Shown here: piece after piece, positions 54,401 to 64,000 of the stretch
Layout: every line of letters starts with the position of its first letter
Numbering within the stretch: position 1 is the first letter of the stretch
NCBI RefSeq assembly: GCF_010389155.1
Contig: NC_057769.1
Location: forward strand, 33,217,548 to 33,281,547
Direction of reading: 5' to 3'
Source: Erigeron canadensis
Lineage: Eukaryota; Streptophyta; Magnoliopsida; Asterales; Asteraceae
Length of the DNA stretch: 64,000 bases
Position numbers and translations under genes: made by a program
Notes under the pieces: model-generated
Seen by the model: the letters and a program-made list of their open reading frames with translations, nothing else
Database searches by the model: none
Told to the model about the DNA's origin: nothing

Positions 54401-55592
54401 GCCCAAATTAAATTTTTTGTGGCTAGGCCCACGTTTAGAAATGAATAGTCCAGCTCGTTAATGCCCAAAATGAATAAAAATAAAATTAAAAGAGCCAGCC
54501 ATAAATATTTGCTGATGTCAAATTATACGGACCAGAGTCGAACAAAAGACGACTTTCAAGCAATAAACCAAACGACCTCTAGCAACAGAATTTTATTTAT
54601 TGTCTTGCCCATTAAATACATATTACATACTTGCGAATTAAAATTCTTTGATTGGTTGATGTTATTTTTTAAAAAATTGTGCTAGGTGGTAAAAGTTGTA
54701 AGACCATCTAGGTGCTTCTTTTTTTTTTTTCTGTATTTCTCTGAAGTATAATATATACCATGAATTTAACCATTTAAAAACACTAAATAGATAACATTTG
54801 CTTATAAAATGTATTAGAGAAAATCAAATTGTATAAAATAGATGATGACCAAAGTATCTAACGTTGTAAACAATTTGTTATCAATAAATCTTTTGGGTGT
54901 TAAAACAAAAATCTTAAAGGTTGTATAAAAATATTTTAATAAAATTATTCTGTTTATTATAAAAAATATCAAAAGTTAAAAAAAAATAATTAAAAAGGTA
55001 TTTGAGTTCGTGTATTGACTTCACAACCCAGGAAACTATCCCAAACCAATCTAAATTTTTTAATATTGGTTTCAATTTAGCTTTCGTGTTCGAGTATCGA
55101 CAATCCTATAAACAAATAAGTAAAAATATTAACAGAATTCGTTAACATAAGGTGTAATCAAGTCGATTAAACTGACACAATGTTAAGCTCTCGATATGAC
55201 TCGAGAATTCTAAGCGCCAAATCAGGTTCGAGCTCGAACTCGTTGAAGTGTTAATACTAGCTTCACCTGACTCACTCGGCTTAGTTATACAATAAGCTAA
55301 GCTCGGTTATATTATTGAGCAATCAAGCAGTTAAAAAAGATATAGAACCTTAGTTAGAGCTCGACTTAAAAAAAATTCGATTTTTAAACACTTTTTAAGT
55401 CGATGATATCGAACAGCTCAATTGCAGAACGCCTCAAAACCTGCATGTTTCCGAATTAGTGCATACTGTAATTTTTAATCAAATAAACCGTAAACAAGAA
55501 CCCAGAAAAGGACCCAAAACCAGCCAAATACTATAAAATCAAAATTGGCTGTAAAAAATTAATCGATAATCGATAATCAATAACAAAATAAC
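54401..55592. other. Upstream spacer of the AT-hook/WD40 gene
   Basis: No gene. The stretch 55080-55400 is rich in CGAGCTCGA/GGCTTAG-like motifs and looks like a dispersed repeat. The immediate upstream 100 bp of 55593 is A-rich, as expected for a 5'UTR, but no TATA box can be fixed. Confidence 0.4.
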
Positions 55593-58500
55593 ATGGAACA
55601 TCAACAACAAGAATCATCCAGTAATTTACAACTAGTTACAGTTACCGACAATTATAATAATAATAATAATTTCAATAATGAACCAGCTGTTCCGCCAGAA
55701 GAAATTAGGGTTTCAAAATTCGATTATTCAATTGATAATCACTTCAAATACATTGATCAAATTTCAATTCTTTCTGGCGAATCAGAAATGCAGTATCAAG
55801 AAACCGAATTACAACGCTTGAATTCCTCTGTTACTTTCTTAAGGTTCCGTTTTTTCCGAGTTTTTATTTGTTATATATATATATATATAGTTTGTATGTA
55901 TTATATATGTATTAGACTTTCGGATATTGTTATTGTATGTATCTAATCTAATGAGTGCTATGCTTAGTAAACCAATGACGTGTCGCCTTTTTAGTGTGAA
56001 GCAAATATGTAAGTAGAATATCGGTCGCTAGATACATACCGGAATACGTTAAACTGATTATGATTTATTAAAACTTTTCAGTTAGACTTAAGTTAATATC
56101 ATGAATCATTCTAGGAAAGTTTACGTTTTGATAATGTATAATGATTTTAATTGAATTAAGAGTCTAACTATTGGTTATGCGCCTTTGTTAAGTATATTTC
56201 TGGAAGTTTGAACTTTAAGAATGCGTGTAGAAAACTTATGCATTTTCCATTGTTTATTCTTGGTTCCGTAACTAAAGATTTTGGTATTCGCAGGAAATGG
56301 AGAGATTTCTGTTATCAACCTCGAACTATTAGGTTTGCTTTTGAAAACGAGACTTCCCAGGAGAAGGATGTCACAGCTGGGTTAAACTTGCCTCAATTTT
56401 CTTCAGCAGCTGTTCCCAAGGTACGAATCTATGTTGTCAAGTGGCTCTGCTAATATATCTCTGTTTTTATTTACACAACGGGAAGGTGTTTCCCTATAAT
56501 GTTTTATTCGAAGAATGTTGAATAGATTGGGTCTAATACGGATGCAGGATATGTCAGATGGAAACAGAATGTCTTCACCACTGAGGTTCGTTATCAATCT
56601 GTATCTCTACGTGGCTACTTCTTTGGTTTTTTTTTTTTTTTTTTATAGCTATAGTACTTTCAAAAAACTCACAAGTTATGTTTCTCTGTCTGGCTTGGAC
56701 ACTTTATACTGCTTGCCAGTCAAAATTGAAGGTGTAAAACGTACAAGAATATATATGGCGTTCCTTGCATTACCTCCTCAATCTCTGCTGATAAGTATAT
56801 GCGTGTTTGTTGTCCGATGTTCATTTTCTGGTTATTTTGATATTTGGGTAATTTTGTGCGTGTATTGTAGCTTTAGGCTGATAAAGATGTTAACAGTTAA
56901 CCTTGGAACTTATCTGTACGTGATGTGTAGAATATAAACTGTTTTTTGTTTTAGTTCTCGAGTATATTAGAAAGGTATCTCGTTTATTTGTGCACATGCA
57001 AAGTAGTTTGTTCCCTTTGGATTGATGTGACTACTTTCTTTGATTTTCAGTATTCTTTCAGCTTAACTTTCTAATTGTATGATGTGATCAATGCATAATT
57101 TACACCTATATATATATATACACATATATATTAGATATCCATTCGATATGGAGGTCAATATTTAGGGTTCAATTTTAATGGAAATTTCATCTACTTGTCA
57201 ATATATCCTTCAGACGTTCTATAAATGTTATCTTATATAGATGCTTTTGCAGCAAAGATTTTGTAATGTACGTTGGGGGCCATGTTTGGGCATTGGATTG
57301 GTGTCCCAGAGCTCATCCGAGTTCTAACTCTGACACTAATGTGGAGGTACAGTTATTTACATACCTTTCTTGTGCTCACTTTCTTTCATGCGGGTTTGTA
57401 GTTGTTCTTCATCCATGTTTTCACAATGTAAATTAGAAGCTTGAGGGGTTAACATCTTATTCAGTTTGCCTTAGAAATGTTTATCTGTTTGGCACGTGAT
57501 CTAAAACGTAAAAGTTCGAACCAGTATTCTATTATACTATGAAGTGAATATAGCACTTGCAACATCCTACAAGTTGTAACTGTTTGAGACATATGTATCC
57601 TTACTTCGTAATTATTTTTTAGTTCATTGCCGTTTCTGCTCATCCTCCGAACTCTGCTTATCACAAGATCGGTGCTCCACTTACTGGAAGAGGTCTCATC
57701 CAGATATGGTGCATATTGAATATTGGTGTGAAAGACCAAGATGTGATCCCTTCCGGCAAAGGAAAGTTAAAATTCACTTCCAAAAATAATGACAATCAAC
57801 CAAAGAGACCAAGAGGGAGACCAAGAAAGAATCCTGTAGGCGAATCTATGAGTGACATGGATGGCACAGAAGAAACGGGTAAAAGTTCCAAATCTTGTAA
57901 ACCACAAAAGCCTAGAGGAAGACCAAGAAAGAATCTTGTTAGTGAATCTGTGAGTAATTTAGATGGCAGCAATCAGTCAATCCAAAGTCTGGCTGTACAA
58001 GAACCTGAAAATCCAAAGTTATTTCAGCTAGTGGCCACGGAAGAAAATGATAAAAGTTTTGGCTCAGTTAAGCCCAAAAAGCCTAAAGGAAGGCCCAGAA
58101 AGAAACCTGCAAGTGAATTTGTGAGTACTATAGATGGCAGCAATCAGTTAATTCAGAGTCTGCCTGTACAAGATCCTCAAAATCCAAACTTACTTCAATT
58201 AGTGACCATGGAAGAAATTGATAAAAGTTTCAGCTCAGTTAAGCCGGAAAAGTCGAAAGGAAGACCCAGAAAGAATACTGTTAGTGAATCTGTGAGTAAC
58301 GTGGATGGCAGGGATCAATATATACAAAATCAGGCTTTACAAGATCCTGTAAATCCAAACTTACTTCAACTAGTGGCCACAGAAGATACCGATAAAAGTT
58401 TCAGCTCAGTTAAGCTGAAAGGGCCGAAAGGAAGATCCAGAAAGAAACCTGTAAGTGAATTTGTGAGTAATGTGGATGGCAGGGATCAATATATACAAAA

Positions 58501-61500
58501 TCTGGCTGATCAGCCTCCTGAAAGCTCAAGCACATTACTTAAGCTACTCCACAAAGAAGAAACGAGTAAAAGTTCCAAATCTAGTAAGAGGCAAAATCCT
58601 AGAAAGAAACCAAGAAATAATCCTGCAAGTGAATCTGTAAGCGGTGGTCAATTTCCGCAAGGCCTGTTTGTGGAATCTCCGGAAGATTCAGACCATTTAC
58701 TTCAAGTAGTTGCCATAGAAGAAACTGATGCATATTTGAAATCATGCAAGCGACAAAAAACAAAGTTAAAACCCAGAAAGAAACAAGCGAAGGAATCACT
58801 AAATAATTCTAATGGCATCGACAAACAAATGTGCTCATTTCCTGAATGTCCTGATAGTTCACCAAAAGCAAGTGTGCAACCTCTTGCTGTGGAGTTCCCT
58901 GAAGATGTCTATACCCGAAAGCGGAAATGTGACAATAAAGAATTCCCAACAAAGTCAATGCGGACATCTTCAAAGTCTAGCTTAACAAAATGCCAGCCAG
59001 GAATAAAAAGTCAAGTAACTGGTAGTGATTTACCTCTTCCAACACAAAGTTGTGGAAGTCCTATACAGCAAGATCCCATCCTTTCTGAACCTGCTCACGA
59101 TAGTGGTTTCGTTTCTGAGGATGCTTCTTTACCTAGACTTGTAATGGGCTTGGCACACGGTGGAAAAGTTGCATGGGATCTGAAATGGCGGCCCTCTAAT
59201 TCTCGTATTATTTCCAAGCACCTAATGGGCTACCTTGCTGTCTTGCTTGGAAATGGTGCTCTTGAAGTGTAAGTTTTTGTATACTTGGATCGTTATGTTA
59301 TTATGAAATATATACTTCACTTTTTCTTCATCAGAGTATTTTGAATGTAGGTTTGAAGTACCTCTTCCCTATATAACTAAAGAAATGTTTTCCTCTGCTC
59401 AGAAGGAAGGTAGTGATCCTCGCTTCATTAAGTTGAAGCCAGTTTTCATGTGTACGAACTTGAAGTGTGGTGATAGACAGAGGTAATAACTAATACTTAC
59501 TGTATAATTTTTTTTTCTCCTTATCACAGTATTAACGAACTTTAGTGGTATATTATTTTATCGGTCTTCCAAGTTCTGTTTTATCTTCTGTTTGGTTACA
59601 ACGTATGATGATAGAAGTTGTTACATTTTTGGCCGGATATGTTGATGTGTAATCTTGCTCTTATCATTATTGTTGATGCTCCAATATTCATTGAGACTCT
59701 TATTTTGACTTGCACCTTTCTTTTGTTGATTTTTTGTTCTCTTATGCAGTATTCCGCTAACATTGGAGTGGTCAACATCAGCTCCTCATGATCTTATTCT
59801 GGCTGGTTGTCATGACGGAGTGGTAAAGCTAGAACTTGGTCTATATTTTTAGTTGTTTGGTTTATACATTATTTAGTTTTATGTTTTTACCAATATTGTA
59901 TAAAGTAGTCCATGCTTTAATTCAGACCTTACTGCTACTTGGATGAAGATACGGTTACATGCATATGTTCATAACCAGCGCACACAAATAAATAATAGAA
60001 GCATATAAATCTAGGCTACTGCAAACATTATTTTCAAAGATTTGATTGTAGGAAAATTATGAAACTAAAATATCTGTATTTGCTCAGGTGGCCCTGTGGA
60101 AGTTCTCTGATAACGATCCATCTAAAGGTACATTTCATGTTTTTATTTTCTATTTTGTGAACTTCGGCTTGTGTTTCATATCTAAGTATTGGGATTCCCA
60201 TCTATGATTTATAGTATTGATCTTCGATTTTATGCTTTTTGTTTACAGATACTAGACCCTTGCTTTGCTTCAGCGCGGATACAGCTCCTATAAGGGCATT
60301 AAAGTGGGCTCCATTGGCTAGGTCAGTGGTCCTAGATGTAAAACTCATTAGAATAACTTAGGCATTTTACTGATGATGTACAGATCCATTGTCTAACCCT
60401 TTTTTGCTTGACATCTTCATCCAGTAACATGCACAATTCCAATCCCATATGCTTTGGATAATTTAATATGTGTTAAGTTGTGGGATAAAAAATATAATCC
60501 AGCTGGGTCATTACTCATTTATCAGATGTTGTATTAAGATACTTAGAAACTCTTGTTAATCACTGCAGTGATGCCGAGAGTGCAAATATAATTGCTACTG
60601 GTGGGCATAAAGGTCTTAAGTTTTGGGACATACGGTAAGGATCCAACTATTATCATTCTAATTTTCTTACGCTATCTAACTATAATATCTCCACATTTTT
60701 CACTGTAGTGATCCGTTTCACCCTCTTTGGGATATTCCTGCTCAGCAGAACATAAATAGTATGGATTGGCTCTCAAATCCAAGGTACTGTAATTACGTAT
60801 ATCTCTCCATGTTACTGTTGGTCTGTGGCTATATTCTTTATCCTCCGCCTTTTGTTTTAATTTTGTACTAGTCTCTGCTTGCAGTTGTGTTGTTTTATCC
60901 TTTGACGATGGAGAAATAAGAACAATCAGCTTACTGAAGGCTGCTTGTGACATTCCTGTTACGGGTATGCCCTGTATTAAGACACCACAGCATGGATTAC
61001 ATAGTTATTACTCTTCATTATCTTCAGTTTGGAGTACTCAAGTGTCAACAACAGGTAACTTTATCTACAACTTATTGATGATAACTGCAATAGTATTCTA
61101 ACTAGTTTGACATTAATCCCAGGCATGGTTGCATATTGTTGTTCAGATGGGAAAGTTCTTCATTTCCAGGTTAGCTTATTAAGTAATTATTTGATAATGT
61201 ATTGTTACCTTTTTAATTGTGATGCGTATATATTACTCGTAGTATACACATTAATTCTGTTAAACAGCAATTGTTCTAGATATTAACCAATTACCTAACT
61301 CGCCTTGTTTATGAACTTGATCAGCTTACTACCAAAGAGGTGGAGAAAGATGATATCAGAAACCGCAAGAGTCATTATCTGAGTGGTTCCATAACCTGGG
61401 AAGAATCGACCCTTAGTATATTCTCTCCTGTACCCAATAAATTGGGTGATATCCCAAGATCCAAACGTGGTTTTATATCGAAATCAAATCAAGAGAAGAG

Positions 61501-62483
61501 AGCCAAGGACCAAATCTTAAAGTCCCAAACCCCAGAAAAACAACTAGGTTCGTCTCTCTATGTATAATATTATGAAATGATATGATGCGAAATTGTTTAA
61601 AATTACCACCAATGTGTGGTTAGGGGTCCTGATGTCCTTGCAAGAGGTCTCGGGCTCAAAGCTCCCGAGGAAAATAAAAATAAAAATAGTCATAGGGATA
61701 CCCTTGTTAAGCTGCGTACATCTAGGTCAAAAAATTTCCGCATAACCTCCACAGAGAAAACGTCATCCATTTTCTAAACATGTTTATCTGATCATGTTAC
61801 TTTGGACATAGTTACAGTAGTCTTCAGTGTTTGGATATACATTTAAGTTTTATGCTGTCTTATATGAAAGTGTATCCTTTTGGACCTTTTTGGACATTAT
61901 TACATTAGTTACTTGAATTCTAATCACGTATAAAGTTAGAACTCTTAACCTTTCTAGGACCCTCTCTATGGCAAGGTGCTTAGTCGCTCTCCCTTTGCTA
62001 AGATTATCTGATTATTACTACGTCAATAAATGAGAGCATTCAAACACTTTGTTCTTTGGGCTACAGCTGGCTCTGTTATTACTGTTTATCTGATCAAGCT
62101 TATTTAATGCACATTCAAGCACCCACCCTAAAACGTAATACATTATAATTAGATTTATATAATTCATCATCTGAGGTTGGGTTTGCTATGTTAATGCTCC
62201 AGGTCATTACCTGGTCTCAGAAGCCAAGTCAGGGATATACCAAAAGAGCGGCGATACCTCTCAGACAACTGAAACCAGTCAAGCATTAGTGTGCGCAGAC
62301 AATGACAATAAGAGTGAAGGAGAGACTGTTGGAAAACATATGGACAACGAGAAGGAAAGAGAGGTCCTTCCTCCCAAGATTGTTGCAATGCACTGTGTTA
62401 GATGGAATATGAACAAAGGTAGTGAGAGATTGTTGTGCTATGGAGGCGCTGCTGGTATTGTACGATGTCAAAAAATTTCTTAA
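55593..62483 (+). CDS. AT-hook and WD40 repeat protein, TFIIIC-subunit (GTF3C2)-like, 1111 aa, 15 exons
   Basis: Probable nuclear DNA-binding scaffold, resembling the WD40 subunit of the RNA polymerase III factor TFIIIC; plant relatives carry AT-hooks. Exons: 55593-55843, 56294-56420, 56548-56585, 57253-57346, 57623-59268, 59351-59482, 59750-59822, 60088-60127, 60249-60321, 60569-60634, 60709-60783, 60885-61054, 61123-61169, 61325-61547, 62203-62483; 3336 nt, all in phase. An N-terminal WD-like stretch (VGGHVWALDWCPRAHP) precedes a large exon with seven AT-hook units near residues 234, 268, 325, 382, 439, 497 and 555 (first four GRPRK, last three decayed). WD40 motifs follow: LEWSTSAPHDLILAGCHDGV, VALWKF, LKWAPLA, IIATGGHKGLKFWDIRDP, SMDWLSNP, VVLSFDDGEIR. 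The protein ends LLCYGGAAGIVRCQKIS. Residue numbers come from my spliced model. The TFIIIC role is by family resemblance only. Confidence 0.85.
57790..58800 (+). repeat. Coding tandem repeat, ~171-bp unit (57 aa), AT-hook bearing
   Basis: Within exon 5 the AT-hooks at residues 268, 325, 382 and 439 are spaced exactly 57 residues apart, and the next two at 497 and 555 are 58 apart. Between them recur ESVSNVDGRDQYIQN-, LQLVATEE- and DKSFSSVK-like segments. The unit was therefore multiplied as DNA and has kept the reading frame. Confidence 0.85.
61611..61770 (+). repeat. Possible SINE in intron 14
   Basis: TGTGGTTAGGGGTCC and AGGTCTCGGGCTCAAAGCTC resemble degenerate A- and B-boxes with tRNA-like spacing, followed by an A/T-rich stretch and a unique body. 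It is inside intron 14 (61548-62202) of the AT-hook/WD40 gene. Weak evidence. Confidence 0.4.
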
Positions 62484-63540
62484 CCCACAACCTTAGAGTT
62501 AATTTGATGGTTTTTTAGATCAGGTGGGATAATAATGTATATCTGCGAACAAAATTTTTAAATAGGTTTAGTAAATATTTTGTTAATTTATATGCCAAAG
62601 TGTTTTTTCCCTAGGTAAGTATGTGTATATAACTTGGTATTTAGTTTATTGAGAATGAAAATTCCACCAATTATTTATCAGTTCATTTTAATATCTTTTC
62701 CGTACGAGCCATAAATGTTAAAGCGATTTTATACGAAGTGTAACCTGCAACGATAACAAAATGACCTCAGGGTTGTATGTGTCATTTTTGCATCACGCCA
62801 GTTTAACCTATCTTTAAAAAGTTAGATAAACAAATGACAAAATTCAGCTCTTTTTGTTGAACGACAATATATTACAAAATTCAACTCTTGATTAGATACA
62901 AAGACTATCTGGAGAAATAAATTGCAAATTGTTTTCGGATAGGCCCGTTAAATTTGATTTACTCCATGGGCAAGTCATTTAAGGCAAATATTTTATTGTG
63001 GTAGGAGATAGACTTTATATGTCTAGTACTAGTTTTAATATCAGTGTGCGATGCACGAAATTTATAATTTATTTTATAATTATAACATTGCCAATTATAT
63101 GAAACATGAAATACAAATTTTAATGGATATTCCATATACAACTTTACATTTATACTTTTATGCTTCCATATTCGATTAATCAAAATAAAGGTAATGCCAC
63201 TACCGGTTTACTTACTTCCAAAAATTTTTTTTTAGCAAAACTTGTTTAACAAAACACCCTCCAAATACGTCCGTTTCAAAAAAAATATCTTAGCTATATA
63301 GGAGGTTAGTCAACCGAGTTCACAAACCAATTGGTTCAAAGGAGTTTGCAAAGGTATTATGATAATTGCTTTTTTTGTTTGAAAATCTCGGAATGAATAA
63401 AGGTTTTAGAATAAGGAAGTCAATGTTTAGAAAATTATTCAAGATATTGAGTCTCAAATGTCAACCCTGATTTTCAACGTACTATAGAAAATAGAAAATC
63501 AGGAAGCTCTGTACAACTTGGCGTGGTAAAAGTTATTCAA
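62484..63540. other. Convergent intergenic region with a Helitron 3' end
   Basis: Lies between the 3' ends of two convergent genes. On the minus strand a hairpin GTGCATCGCAC (63055-63045) is followed 12 nt later by CTAG (63032-63029) and then T, a Helitron 3' end. The corresponding 5' end to the right was not found with confidence. No gene. Confidence 0.45.
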
Positions 63541-63825
<285 letters not shown>

Positions 63826-64000
63826 TCAGTAGAAAAAATAATACTCGTTTAAGGCTAATGTTGGGAAATATGAAAGGGCCATAGCCCATAAGGTTGTGGC
63901 CATGCTATAGGTTTTAAAATGACATCAACACAAGTACACAGCATCATTTCTTGTAATGATAGCATAAGTTATTATGATTTATGAAAAATACCTTGACAAC

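Overview
The window is nuclear DNA from a flowering plant, most likely an asterid and probably Asteraceae. It is AT-rich, its genes are split by GT-AG introns, and plant-specific families are present (clade D PP2C, CYP94 P450, DUF295). The intergenic DNA is a dense mosaic of Helitrons, MITEs, foldback elements, tRNA-derived SINEs and a solo LTR. The family placement rests on general resemblance, not on a search.

Layout, left to right. 1-2450: AT-rich intergenic DNA with a long inverted-terminal-repeat element. 2538-3309: frameshifted DUF295 (F-box-associated) relic. 4365-8022 (minus): four-exon gene for a small type I membrane protein. 8023-12060: repeats, including two well-delimited short Helitrons. 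12061-20031: complete 22-exon kinesin-5 gene, 1015 aa by my splicing. 20032-21720: MITE, SINE and Helitron remnant. 21733-26978: eIF5B copy with two frameshifts and a GC-AG intron. 28575-31665: four-exon clade D PP2C gene, 383 aa. 31666-39748: repeat-rich, with a degenerate tandem array and a candidate 2.6-kb Helitron. 39749-41791: dead PIF/Harbinger transposon with TTA target duplication. 41842-43900: large imperfect inverted repeat. 44770-46242: intronless CYP94C-type P450. 47040-48600: duplicated segment carrying an NLR leucine-rich-repeat remnant. 49400-54400: SINE, Helitron, solo LTR with 5-bp target duplication, 1.2-kb foldback element, and a MITE between direct repeats. 55593-62483: 15-exon AT-hook/WD40 gene (TFIIIC-subunit-like), 1111 aa. 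63541-63818 (minus): last exon of a monodehydroascorbate reductase gene that continues off the right edge.

The genes are unrelated housekeeping, signalling and metabolic genes. I see no operon or biosynthetic cluster, and I found no clearly new biological system. The most distinctive signals are a kinesin-5 with an altered switch I, a nuclear WD40 protein whose AT-hooks were multiplied by a 57-residue repeat, and an unusually readable set of transposon insertions with intact target duplications. Exon joins were worked out by hand from splice consensus, reading phase and remembered family conservation. No alignment or transcript data were available.
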